From AP-15 sp963724435 (lineage in GTDB: Bacteria; Pseudomonadota; Alphaproteobacteria; ATCC43930; CGMCC-115725), in NCBI GenBank assembly GCA_963724435.1, contig CAVRUN010000010.1, positions 372,001-436,000 of the forward strand: a DNA stretch of 64,000 nucleotides. The letters run 5' to 3'. Of this stretch, positions 9,610 to 19,179 are shown in pieces. Below the pieces are notes generated by a model. It was not told the DNA's origin. It did no database searches and saw only the letters and a list, made by a program, of their open reading frames with translations. Both the position numbers and the translations under genes were made by a program. Numbering within the stretch: position 1 is the first letter of the stretch; each line of letters starts with the position of its first letter.

Positions 9610-9810
9610 GTTATCCCCTCATCAACATAGCGGTGATTTGCTCGCCGCAATTTTAAAACATCTAGATTAATGATCCTGTTCCCAACACTGCGCTCGACCT
9701 AACCATGGCGGGAGGGCCGGCAGTATGGATGCGGATTGGCCAATGCGCCCACGACCGCATCAGGCTATGATCAAGCCGAGATAGTCGGTAGTGGCTTTGC
9801 GGCGGTAGTA

Positions 9811-9900
9811 GTGGGTGGGTTAGCGCAGCGTAACCCACCGGATGGGCGCCAGCGAATGTGATGAGCTTCGAAACCCTCAGCCCATCCTATGCTCGCTACG
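9811..9900 (+). repeat. REP-like element C
   Basis: GTGGGTTA (9815-9822), eight bases, then TAACCCAC (9831-9838) form a perfect palindrome. It is followed by CGGATGGGCG and, further on, CAGCCCATCC, which together mirror the arms of element A. It lies at the 3' side of the small lipoprotein gene. The TTAGCGCAGCGTAA core is the type often seen in dispersed palindromic repeats of proteobacteria. Confidence 0.65.
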
Positions 9901-9902
9901 CC

Positions 9903-10484
9903 CTATGACCCCTCCTCTTGTATGGCAATTAGTCGGCCGTTGTCGAAGTAAAGATAACCTCGGCTCGGATAAATCCACTGCTCGCGGATGTGGCCTGCGG
10001 TTTCGGTGGTGTTCGTTTTGTCAGGAAAGCACCAAGAGGTGTGGATTGCCTCCGACGCAGTCATACCAAGGTGGGCCGATCCCCTACCGCAGTTTTCCAT
10101 CTCGATCTTACAGATTTGTGCAACAGCGACCAACGCCTTCATACTCTGCTCAAATGCAGCAGAATTGTTATTACTGAGTGCTTCGCGCGCCAATAGAGCC
10201 GCCTTATGCACGCGCACGGCAGTTTTAGGACACGAGGAATTCGCCTTGCGTTCAACAATAGCCAGAGAGCTATCTGCTTGCGCAAGTACGCTCACCCCAG
10301 CGGGCGATGGCCCCGGAGTTTGCGTGCAGGCTGAAGTTGTCAGAATGGCCGTTGCAACAGCCAATTTACTCAAAACTCGGCGTGACGCGGCGGCAGCTTG
10401 AACCGGATCAAGACCGAATGAGTGCCCGAAGCTGCGGTTTCCAAACCGTACCGAAATGTCCAATAGGCCACCGGTGAGAAACAT
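9903..10484 (-). CDS. Putative lipoprotein of unknown function
   Basis: Up to 193 residues. The true start is uncertain: the ATG at 10484 has GAGGAG directly touching it, while a TTG codon near 10380 would give a standard lipoprotein signal (SKLAVATAILTTSAC) with a lipobox at LTTSAC. The mature part has helices rich in Ala and Lys and then a C-terminal segment (GMTASEAIHTSWCFPDKTNT, later YLYFDNGRLIAIQEE). That segment resembles small outer-membrane lipoproteins with a DNGRL-type strand, such as the SmpA/BamE fold. This likeness is weak. Its neighbours are also small exported proteins of unknown role. Confidence 0.55.
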   Translation of the reverse strand: MFLTGGLLDISVRFGNRSFGHSFGLDPVQAAAASRRVLSKLAVATAILTTSACTQTPGPSPAGVSVLAQADSSLAIVERKANSSCPKTAVRVHKAALLAREALSNNNSAAFEQSMKALVAVAQICKIEMENCGRGSAHLGMTASEAIHTSWCFPDKTNTTETAGHIREQWIYPSRGYLYFDNGRLIAIQEEGS

Positions 10485-10629
10485 CTCCTCGTAGGACCGG
10501 CACCTTAGCTCACAATAGGATCATCGCCCGTCAATTATTCGTCTAAAATTATCCTGTTGATTGAATTATCATGATCGCCGACCCAATGTTTCTCGACAAT
10601 CTGCCGCTGGATTTATCGATGTTTGATAG

Positions 10630-10887
10630 TTGGTCGCGACCGGTATCGTGGTTACGTCTTTTCTAAGTGGTTGCGCGTATCTTGGGGTTCTCGCGGTTTA
10701 TTGCTACGCCCCAGAAACAGCCGATATCGAGCTAGTGCCTCTTGGCGCTGTCTGTGCGCCGACCACCACTGTGACTATTTCGGTTCCATCAGGCGTGGCT
10801 TTCGTCGCGAACATGAGCGGCGACGAATTGATCAAGCAGGTACGGGAGGTAGCTGATCAGAAGCTTCTAAAGGTCTTGTCTCTATGA
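10630..10887 (+). CDS. Small putative lipoprotein
   Basis: 85 residues from a TTG start at 10630. The N-terminus has a short hydrophobic signal and a lipobox (SFLSGC) near residue 15. The mature part is about 70 residues, with Cys and a hydrophobic strand (TTTVTISVPSGVAFVANMSG). No family is recognised. No convincing ribosome site was seen, so expression is uncertain. Confidence 0.4.
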   Translation: MVATGIVVTSFLSGCAYLGVLAVYCYAPETADIELVPLGAVCAPTTTVTISVPSGVAFVANMSGDELIKQVREVADQKLLKVLSL

Positions 10888-10987
10888 ACGCCTTGGGGAA
10901 AGCGTAGACACAAGGGCACACGATCACAATGTCCCCCTCAGTATGCGTGGCGGCAAATGGGATGGACTTTGGGGTGCTGAGCGCATA

Positions 10988-11194
10988 CTACGCGACATCC
11001 ATTATCGAGCATCGCTGAACTTCTTCATTAAAATATTGTCGGGCGGTGACTACGTCGCTAAACTTCGGAACTTCAAGTGTCCGTCGGCTCTTCACCACGA
11101 AGGTGACGGAGACGGGGCGGCCATCATCACGTAATGTGACCTGCTCAAGAAGGACACCATTCCTTACCGCAAGTACTTCTCTCTCTGAACCCAT
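10988..11194 (-). CDS. Small hypothetical protein
   Basis: 68 residues, no cysteines apart from one near the end, no signal peptide or membrane segment. The composition (LEQVTLRDDGRPVSVTFVVK) looks like a real small beta-rich protein, and no competing frame fits better. A weak TAGGAC lies about 9 bases before the ATG. No homolog is recognised. It precedes nrdJ's 3' end on the same strand, with nothing to link the two. Confidence 0.4.
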   Translation of the reverse strand: MGSEREVLAVRNGVLLEQVTLRDDGRPVSVTFVVKSRRTLEVPKFSDVVTARQYFNEEVQRCSIMDVA

Positions 11195-11233
11195 GTCAAA
11201 CCGTCCTACCTCGTCAAAATAAGAGCGGATGTA

Positions 11234-14200
11234 CTAAGAACATCCTGAGGTCGCGCCGCAGGTGTCGCATTTTAGGCAGGTGCCGTTGCGGATTAGGGTG
11301 AAGTTGCCGCATTCGGTGCAGCTGTCGCCTTCATAGCCTCTCATGCGGGCGGTGCGGATGCGTTCGAGGCGCAGTGACAGGGTGGCATCGTCGTCGCTGG
11401 CGTAGACCGGGATCGCCAAGGAGAAGGCGTTGTCTTCTGCAGCTAGTGCAGTTACGGCAGCGGCGGGGCGGGCGGCGCCGCCATGCAACACAGTGAATTT
11501 GTTGCGGACATAGCCGTTCGAGGTCACGCGCTGCATCATCGCCGCGACCCGCGGTTCGATCTCCGGATCGAGTTCCGGGGCGGCGTGCGGGCGATGATCC
11601 CCATCTTCGGGGTCATCACTGGCGGCGAGGCTCGAACTCGGCTTCGCCTTTGCCGACCGTGTCGGGCAACAGATCATGCGGCTCGGCATGGGCGAGGTCG
11701 CTGCGCCCGAGATACGAGATTGCCAATTCGCGAAAGATGTAGTCGATGATCGACGTCGCCATCTTAATCGCGTCATTGCCCTCGACGATTCCCGACGGCT
11801 CGAAGCGGGTGAAGGTAAAGGCCTCGACAAACTCTTCGAGCGGCACGCCGTATTGCAGACCGATCGAGATCGCGATCGCGAAATTGTTCATCAGCGAGCG
11901 AAACGCCGAGCCCTCCTTGTGCATATCGATAAAGACCTCGGCGAGTTTGCCGTCCTCGTGCTCGCCGGTGCGCAGATAGACCTTGTGGCCGCCTACGATA
12001 GCCTTTTGCGTGTAGCCCTTGCGCCGGTTGGGCAGCCGCCGGCGTTCGCCGCGCTGGACGATCTTTTCGATGACTCGCTCGATAACGCGTTCGACGATGC
12101 GCTCGGCGACGAGCGGGGCGCGCTGCGCCGGCGATTGCGCGAATAGGTCGGCGGCTTCTTCCTCGGCCTCCTCGTCCTCGCCAAACAAATTCGCCGCCAA
12201 GGGCTGCGACAGTTTCGAGCCGTCGCGGTAGAGCGCGGTTGCCTTAAGCCCCAATTGCCAGGACAGCCAATAGGCGTCCTTGCAATCGGCCACAGTCGCC
12301 GCGTTGGGCATGTTGATGGTTTTCGAGATCGCGCCCGAGATAAAGGGCTGCGCCGCCGCGATCATGCGGATGTGGCTTTCGGCCGACAATGCGCGGGTGC
12401 CGGTGCGGCCGCACGGGCTGGCGCAATCAAACACCGGCAGATGCTCGGGTTTCAGGTGTGGTGTGCCTTCGAGGGTCATCGCGCCGCAGCACCAGGTATT
12501 GGCGGCGTCGATCTCGGCGCGGCTGAAGCCGAGTGCCGCCAACAGGTCAAAGCCGGGATCGTCGAGAGCGGTGGGGGCAAGGCCAAGCCGCTCGATGCAG
12601 AAGGCCTCGCCCAAGGTCCATTTATTAAACGCGAATTTGATGTCGAAGGCGGTGGCGAGCGCTGCCTCGATCGCGGCCAGTGCGCGATCGTCAAAGCCGC
12701 GCGCGCGCAGGTTGTCGTGATCGATCCCGGGCGCGCCGTTGAGAGTGCCGTGGCCCAGCGCGTAGCGCTCGATCGCGGCGATCTCGGTTTCGTCATAGCC
12801 GAGTGTGGCGAGCGCTTGCGGCACGGCGCGGTTAATGATCTTGAAATAACCGCCGCCGGCGAGCTTTTTGAATTTGACGAGCGCGAAATCGGGCTCGATG
12901 CCGGTTGTGTCGCAATCCATGACGAGCCCGATCGTGCCGGTCGGCGCGATGACCGTCGCCTGGGCGTTGCGGAAGCCGTGCTGCTCGCCGAGCGCCAACG
13001 CGTGGTCCCAGCTGCGCCGCGCCACCGCGACCAAATCCGGATCGGGGCAATTGGCGGCGTCGAGCGGCACCGGCGGCACCGATAACTCCTCGTAACCCGA
13101 ACTCTCACCATAGGCGGCGCGGCGGTGATTGCGAATGACGCGCAGCATCGGCGCCCGGTTTGCGGCAAAGCCGGGGAAAGGGCCTTGCGGCAGAAGGCCG
13201 GGGTCGCCCGCCATTTCAGCCGAGGCGGCATAGCTCGCCCCGGTTAACAGCGTGGTGATCGCGGCGCCCAGGGCGCGCCCCTCGGCGCTGTCATAGGCGA
13301 TACCCGCCGCCATCAACAGCCCGCCGAGATTGGCGTAGCCCAGCCCCAAGGTACGAAACGCATAAGAGCGGCGGGCGATCTCGGCTGACGGGAACTGCGC
13401 CATCATGACCGAGATTTCGAGCACGATCGTCCAGAGCCGCACCGCATGCGCAAAGCCGTCGGGGTCGAACCGGCCACCCGCCTGGCGAAACGCCATCAGG
13501 TTCAGGGAGGCGAGGTTGCAGGCGGTATCGTCGAGAAAATTGTATTCCGAGCACGGGTTTGATGCGTTGATGCGGCCGCTCTCGGGGCAGGTGTGCCATT
13601 CGTTTATCGTCGTATCGAACTGCAGGCCGGGATCGGCCGAAGCCCAGGCGGCCTGCCCGATGCGGTCCCACAATTCGCGGGCCGGCAGGGTCTTGGCGAT
13701 CTTGCCTGACGTGCGCTGGGTCAAGTGCCAGGGGTCGTCGGCCGCGACGGCGTCGAGAAAGGCGTTCGACAGCCGCACCGAATTGTTCGAGTTCTGGCCG
13801 GCGACGGTCAGATAGGCTTCCGAATCCCAATCGGTGTCGTAGGTGCGAAACTCGACTGCGGTCTCGCCCTGGCGCGCGCGCTGGATTATGCGCTGGATGC
13901 AACTCTCCGGGATCATCGCGCGGCGTGCGGCGCGAATCTCGCGTTTCAGGGCGGGGTTCTGCGCCGGGTCGCAGGCGTCGGAAGCTGCCGGGCCGCCTTC
14001 ATGGCAAGCCGCCATGATGCGTTTCAGGTGGCGCGCTGCGGTTTTGGAGCCGGCGACGAGGGCCGCGACTTTCTCCTCCTCGACGACCTTCCAGTCGATA
14101 AAGGCTTCGATATCGGGGTGGTCGATATCGACGATGACCATCTTGGCGGCGCGGCGCGTCGTACCGCCGGATTTGATGGCACCGGCGGCTCGGTCGCCGA

Positions 14201-14978
14201 TGCGCAAAAAGCTCATCAGCCCGGACGAACGGCCGCCGCCCGACAGCCGCTCGCCCTCGCCGCGCAATTTTGAAAAATTCGAGCCGGACCCCGAGCCGTA
14301 TTTGAAGATTCGCGCCTCGCGCACCCACAGATCCATGATCCCGCCCTGGTTGACGAGATCGTCGGCGACGCTCTGGATAAAGCAGGCATGCGGCTGCGGG
14401 TGCTCGTAGGCGCTCGCCGATTGGGTCAGCTCGCCGGTGCGGTAGTCGATATACCAATGGCCCTGCGCCGGCCCGTCGATGCCATAGGCCCAATTGAGCC
14501 CGGTATTGAACCATTGTGGCGAGTTGGGCGCCCCCATCTGGCGCGCCAGCATCAGCCGGATCTCATCGTAAAAGGCGCTGGCGTCGGCTTCGCTATCGAA
14601 ATAGCCGCCCTTCCAGCCCCAATAAGTCCAGGTCCCTGCCATGCGGTCAAAGACTTGACGCGCGTCGGTCTCGCCGCCGAACCGGGCGTCTTCGGGGAGT
14701 GCGGCGAGCGCCGGTTCGTCAGGACGACGGCGCCACAGCCACGCTGGCACGCCATCCTCGGGGATGGGTTCGAGCGCCGCCGGGACACCAGCCTTGCGGA
14801 AATATTTTTGCGCCAGGATATCGGCGGCGACCTGGCTCCACTCGGCCGGCACCTCGATGCCCTCGGCCTGGAACACGACCGAGCCATCCGGATTGCGGAT
14901 CTCGCTGGTTGCGGTGCGAAACCCTACCGCCGCATATGGATCCCGACCTGCCGTCGTAAAGCGCCGCTCGATCTGCAT
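11234..14978 (-). CDS. nrdJ: Vitamin B12-dependent (class II) ribonucleotide reductase, one frameshift
   Basis: Reduces ribonucleotides to deoxyribonucleotides with adenosylcobalamin as radical source; it works without oxygen. If corrected, the protein is 1247 residues. Seen are the substrate region (GAPNSPQWFNTGLNWAYGI), the FKYGSGSGSNFSKLRGEGE loop, NPCSEYNFLDDTACNLASLN holding the presumed thiyl Cys, and ATVIAPTGTIGLVMDCDTTG. The C-terminal redox tail ends with a zinc-ribbon-like CTECG...CLKCDTCG. The frame breaks at 11631-11639: the first frame stops at 11616, and the last about 120 residues continue in another frame. Removing one base from CTCGAACTC restores a continuous family-like protein. 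AGAGG lies just before the ATG. No class I nrdAB is in the window, so this may be an essential gene and the break an assembly error. Confidence 0.93.
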
Positions 14979-15011
14979 TCCTCTCCCCCAAACACAGTTG
15001 CCAGCACGCCA

Positions 15012-15048
15012 ACATCTAGCGATACCAACAGATCAGGAGACTAGATGT
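15012..15048. promoter_or_regulatory. Inverted repeat upstream of nrdJ, possible operator
   Basis: ACATCTAG at 15012-15019 and CTAGATGT at 15041-15048 form a perfect 8-bp inverted repeat with a 21-base spacer (centres 29 bases apart). It lies 34-70 bases before the nrdJ start, where a promoter or repressor site would be. The arms do not match the NrdR box consensus I know, so the regulator is open. Confidence 0.4.
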
Positions 15049-15202
15049 AGGCTTAATTGGGGAAGCCGGCAAAATAAATTTTGCGGTGACCGCGCGAAAG
15101 CACACCAGATGTTGCGTCAGAGCAACGCGGGTGAGAGACGGTGCGCAGATACCGGCATCGCGGCCGCCGCTAATGCGGTGTCCAAGGTGGGCAGCGGATG
15201 CT

Positions 15203-17431
15203 TCAGCCGAACCTGTTGGATCGGGGGAAGCCGTTCGGGACGAGGCGGCCGGCGCCGCCGCGGGCGCCGAGCCATGGGGTCAGGTCGATTTCGGTGCGGG
15301 TGCGGGTCTCGCCCTGTCGCCAGGTGAGGCCGTCGGCAAGGCGGAACACCTTGGCATCGGCGAGGCCGCCCGATTTATAGCGCTGCAGGATCACGCCGCG
15401 GCCGCGCGTCATCAGCGGGATGTCATCGAGCTGAACGACCAGCATGCGGCGGTTGTCGCCGACAAAGGCGACGGCGTCGCCGCCCTCGGCGCGCAGGCAA
15501 ATCCGCGCGACCGCACCCTCGGCCGGGGTCAACACCTGTTTGCCCGCGCGGGTCTGCGCCACCGCCTCCTCGCCATCCACGACAAACCCGCGGCCATCGC
15601 TTGCCGCGACCAGCAATTCCATGCCGGGGCGATAGGGAAACATCTCGACGATGTCGTGTTCGTTTGGCAGATCAACCATCAGCCGCAACGGCTCGCCTTG
15701 GCCACGCCCGCCCGGCAAGCGATCGACCGGAATCGTGTAAAAGCGGCCGTTCGTCGCGAAGACGATTAGGCGGTCGGTGGTTTCGACGGCAACCGCAAAG
15801 CGCGGCCCATCGCCTTCCTTGTAGCGCTGCTCGCCAGCCGAAATGTTGTGCCCCTTGACGGTGCGGACCCAGCCCTTTTGCGAGCACAACACGGTTACCG
15901 GTTCGCGTTCGACGAGGGCAGCGGCCAGGATATCAACCGGTGGCGGCGCCTCGGCAAGCGCCGTGCGGCGCCGGCCGAGCGTGGTCTCGCCACCGAATTC
16001 GCTCCCGGTGGCGGCGATCTCCTTGGCAATGGCGCTCCATTGCCGGCGCTCGCTGTCGAGCAATCGGCCGAGCTTTGCCTCCTCGGCCGAAAGTGCGTCG
16101 AGTTCCTTCTTAATGGCGATTTCTTCAAGCCGGCGCAGGGCGCGCAGCCGCAAATTGAGGATCGCCTCGGCCTGGACCTCGCTCAATTCCCAGAGCCGCA
16201 TCATCTCGGCCTTCGGGTCGTCATCCTCGCGGATAATTCGGATCACCTCGTCGAGGTTGAGATAGACGACGATCTGCCCCTTGAGGATCTCGATGCGGCG
16301 GGCGACGGCGGCCAGGCGATGCCGGCTGCGCCGCAGCAATACCTCGCGGCGATGGTCAAGAAAGGCCTGCAGCGCCTCCTTCAGGCTCATCACCCGCGGC
16401 ACGCCGGCGGGATCGAGCACATTCAGGTTCAGCGGCACGCGGATTTCGAGCTCGGTCAGCCGAAACAACTGCTCCATCAGCATATCGGCATCGACATTGC
16501 GGCTCTTGGGCTCGATCACGAGCCGTACATCCTCGGCCAATTCGTCGCGAATGTCGGCGACCAGCGGCAATTTTTTGTCTTCGAGCAGAGCGGCGATTTT
16601 TTCGACGAGGCGCCCTTTCGGCACGCCATACGGGATCTCGGTTATGACGATCTGATAGGCGCCGTGACCTAATTGTTCGGCCGCCCAGCGCGCCCGCAGC
16701 CGAAAGCTGCCGCGGCCTGTTGCATAGGCTTGGCGGATGTTTTCGGCAGGCTCGATCAGGACTCCGCCGGTCGGGAAATCCGGACCGGGAATATGGGCGC
16801 ACAGCACCTCGACAGCACAAGCCGGCTCGTCGATCAGGTGCAGCAGGGCCGCACACAGCTCGCCGGCATTGTGCGGCGGGATGCTGGTTGCCATGCCGAC
16901 GGCGATGCCGGCCGCACCATTCGCCAGCAGGTTCGGGAATCGCGCGGGCAGAACGATCGGCTCGCTGTCTTCGCCGTCATAGGTGGCGCGGAAGTCGACA
17001 GCATCCTCGTCGATGCCGTCGAGCATCGCTTGGGCTACCGCCGAGAGCCGGCTCTCGGTGTAGCGCATCGCCGCGGCGTTATCGCCATCGATATTGCCGA
17101 AATTGCCCTGGCCGTCGACCAGCGGATAACGCTGCGAGAAATCCTGGGCGAGCCGCACCAGCGCGTCATAGACCGCGAGCTCGCCATGCGGATGAAACTT
17201 GCCGATCACGTCGCCGACGACGCGCGCACATTTTTTGTAGCCGGAGGCCGGATCGAGCCGCAATTGCTGCATCGCGTGCAGGATTCGACGATGCACCGGC
17301 TTTAGCCCATCGCGCACATCGGGCAATGAGCGCGACATGATTGTCGACAGCGCGTAGGACAGATAGCGCTCGCCGAGCGCGTCGGCGAAGTCGACCTCGC
17401 GGATTTCGCCGGCCGGAGCGGTCACTGGCAT
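15203..17431 (-). CDS. parC: DNA topoisomerase IV subunit A
   Basis: 742 residues. With ParE it unlinks replicated chromosomes. The N-terminal breakage-reunion domain has the catalytic Tyr at about residue 124 (AAMRYTESRL), the helix with GKFHPHG (about 77-83) and PLVDGQGNFGNIDGDN. The C-terminal half has the degenerate beta-pinwheel repeats (KGWVRTVKGH, NGRFYTIPVDRLPGGRGQGE). The length and the absence of a full GyrA-box mark it as ParC rather than GyrA. At the position of the quinolone-contact Ser of E. coli ParC stands Leu85, with Asp89 at the position of Glu84. It follows recO by 68 bases on the same strand. parE is not in the window. Confidence 0.93.
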   Translation of the reverse strand: MPVTAPAGEIREVDFADALGERYLSYALSTIMSRSLPDVRDGLKPVHRRILHAMQQLRLDPASGYKKCARVVGDVIGKFHPHGELAVYDALVRLAQDFSQRYPLVDGQGNFGNIDGDNAAAMRYTESRLSAVAQAMLDGIDEDAVDFRATYDGEDSEPIVLPARFPNLLANGAAGIAVGMATSIPPHNAGELCAALLHLIDEPACAVEVLCAHIPGPDFPTGGVLIEPAENIRQAYATGRGSFRLRARWAAEQLGHGAYQIVITEIPYGVPKGRLVEKIAALLEDKKLPLVADIRDELAEDVRLVIEPKSRNVDADMLMEQLFRLTELEIRVPLNLNVLDPAGVPRVMSLKEALQAFLDHRREVLLRRSRHRLAAVARRIEILKGQIVVYLNLDEVIRIIREDDDPKAEMMRLWELSEVQAEAILNLRLRALRRLEEIAIKKELDALSAEEAKLGRLLDSERRQWSAIAKEIAATGSEFGGETTLGRRRTALAEAPPPVDILAAALVEREPVTVLCSQKGWVRTVKGHNISAGEQRYKEGDGPRFAVAVETTDRLIVFATNGRFYTIPVDRLPGGRGQGEPLRLMVDLPNEHDIVEMFPYRPGMELLVAASDGRGFVVDGEEAVAQTRAGKQVLTPAEGAVARICLRAEGGDAVAFVGDNRRMLVVQLDDIPLMTRGRGVILQRYKSGGLADAKVFRLADGLTWRQGETRTRTEIDLTPWLGARGGAGRLVPNGFPRSNRFG

Positions 17432-17499
17432 TGACGATGTTTCTCGCTCAAAGCGGGTGGATGTGGCGCGTCCCTATCCGCGGCCCACTATCGGGTCAA

Positions 17500-18234
17500 T
17501 TACTTAGCGATCGCGGCGGCATTACGAAAGCGGTCGGCGAAACGGGCGCGGGCGGCCGGCAGGCTTGCGCCCTGCGGCTGTAGCACATGGTTGATCAGAA
17601 AATGCTCGGTCAGCCGCAGACCCGCCGCGATCTGTGCCTGGTCGGCGGGGATGCCGCTCCACAAAAAACCAGGCAGTTGCAACAGCTTGGCGTGATACGG
17701 CCGGCCCGCTTCGCGCGACACCGCGCGGCCGGAGCGCGGCGAAACATAGGCAAGGTCGTCGGTGACGCCGGTCGCGGCGCAGTGGGTGAGTTCGATGCCA
17801 AAGCCCAGCGCCGCCAGCAGGCTGCATTCCCAGCTGACATATTGCGAGGGCCAATCGTCAGCCGAATCGAGCGCGTCGAGGAGCTTCGCGAACAACGCAT
17901 AGATGTCGGCATGCGGTTCGCGCTCGGGCAGGGTCGCGACGATCAGCGCGGTCGCCGCGGCAAGGCCGGCCAGCCGGTCGGGATCGTTGATAAAACCCGC
18001 GGCATGGGAGCGGACCAATTCGCAGGCGGCCGACCCCAAATGCTCGGAAAGCCGCCCGCGCCAGACCGCCGCGACTTCGTTGCCCGGTTGCAGGACGGCG
18101 CGCAATTTTGGTGATTGGCCGCCGCGCACCAGGCCCAGATGTCGGCCGTGCTCACGGGTCAATAACTCGACGATGACGCCGCTCTCGCCATGCCGACGCA
18201 GGCCGACGACAAACCCGGAATCCTGCCACTGCAT
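17500..18234 (-). CDS. recO: DNA repair protein RecO
   Basis: 244 residues. RecO anneals single strands and loads RecA in the RecFOR pathway. The N-terminal OB-fold is typical (WQDSGFVVGLRRHGESGVIVE, about 3-23, then LTREHGRHLGLVRGG). The helical C-terminal domain includes WECSLLAALGFGIELTHCAA and SREAGRPYHAKLLQLPGFLW. The usual four-Cys zinc site is reduced to a single Cys in this region, as in other alphaproteobacteria. The ATG shares one base with the stop of era (TGATG), showing translational coupling. Confidence 0.93.
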   Translation of the reverse strand: MQWQDSGFVVGLRRHGESGVIVELLTREHGRHLGLVRGGQSPKLRAVLQPGNEVAAVWRGRLSEHLGSAACELVRSHAAGFINDPDRLAGLAAATALIVATLPEREPHADIYALFAKLLDALDSADDWPSQYVSWECSLLAALGFGIELTHCAATGVTDDLAYVSPRSGRAVSREAGRPYHAKLLQLPGFLWSGIPADQAQIAAGLRLTEHFLINHVLQPQGASLPAARARFADRFRNAAAIAK

Positions 18235-19178
18235 CAGTTATTGTAATCGAGGCCGATTGCGGCGAAGCGCTCGCGGTCTTCGCCCCAGTTCTCGCGCACC
18301 TTAACAAACAGGAACAGGTGAACCCGGCGCTCGAGCATTGCTTCGAGTTCGGCGCGCGCGTGGGCGCCGATCGCTTTGATCCGCTGGCCATGGTCGCCGA
18401 GGACGATCGCCCGCTGGCTCGGCCGCTCGACATAGATGACCTGCTCGATGCGCACGCTGCCGTCGCGCCGCTCTTCCCAGCTCTCGGTCTCGACGGTCGA
18501 GGCATAGGGCAGCTCGTCATGCAATTGCAAAAACACCTGCTCGCGGGTGACCTCGGCGGCGATCAGACGCTCGGTCGCATCGGACAGCTGGTCTTCCGGA
18601 AACAGCCAGGGTCCCGGCGGAACTGCCGCGGCCAGATAGCGCTTGAGGTCATCGACGCCGTCGCCGGTCTGGGCCGAAATCATAAACACCGGGTCGAAAT
18701 TCGCAGCCTTTCCCAGATCGGCGGCGAGGCCAAGCAAGCGATCACGACGCACGAGGTCGATCTTGTTCAACGCCAGCACCGACCGGGGCCCGCGCCCGGC
18801 GAGGCGGTCAAGGATACGCCCGACATCGCCGCTGACCCCGCGCGCCGCATCGACCAATAGCACGGTCTCGTCGGCATCCTCGGCGCCGGACCAGGCCGCC
18901 GCCACCATCGCCCGGTCGAGCCGCCGCCGCGGTTGAAAGATGCCGGGGGTGTCGACATAGATCAGCTGCGACTGGCCTTCGATCGCAATGCCCAGCAGCC
19001 GGGTTCGCGTGGTCTGGGCTTTGGGCGTGACAATCGCGAGTTTGCGGCCGACCAACCGGTTCAGCAGCGTTGATTTGCCGGCGTTGGGCGCGCCAATCAG
19101 CGCGACATAACCGCAGCGGGTCTCTTCTGCCGAGGACGGCGTTTCGGCCACCTGAGGGACGGTCAGCTGAGCAGCCAA
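18234..19178 (-). CDS. era: GTPase Era, 16S rRNA maturation
   Basis: 314 residues. Era binds GTP and the 3' end of 16S rRNA and helps assemble the small ribosomal subunit. The GTPase motifs are in order: GAPNAGKST (about 29-37), TTRTR (about 55-59), DTPG (about 76-79), NKID (about 137-140) and SAQ (about 166-168). The C-terminal KH domain is present (GDHGQRIKAIGAHARAELE). It starts one base after the polysaccharide deacetylase stop and overlaps recO, so the three are cotranscribed. rnc and lepB, often found beside era, are not here. Confidence 0.95.
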   Translation of the reverse strand: MAAQLTVPQVAETPSSAEETRCGYVALIGAPNAGKSTLLNRLVGRKLAIVTPKAQTTRTRLLGIAIEGQSQLIYVDTPGIFQPRRRLDRAMVAAAWSGAEDADETVLLVDAARGVSGDVGRILDRLAGRGPRSVLALNKIDLVRRDRLLGLAADLGKAANFDPVFMISAQTGDGVDDLKRYLAAAVPPGPWLFPEDQLSDATERLIAAEVTREQVFLQLHDELPYASTVETESWEERRDGSVRIEQVIYVERPSQRAIVLGDHGQRIKAIGAHARAELEAMLERRVHLFLFVKVRENWGEDRERFAAIGLDYNN

Positions 19179-19179
19179 G

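Noticed and set aside
12255..13085. 276-codon plus-strand frame inside nrdJ
   Set aside because: It is antisense to a highly conserved part of nrdJ; long antisense frames are common in GC-rich genes.
14979..15202. Cobalamin riboswitch before nrdJ
   Set aside because: No B12-box-like core or long paired leader was seen; also the gene needs B12 as cofactor, so repression by B12 would make little sense.
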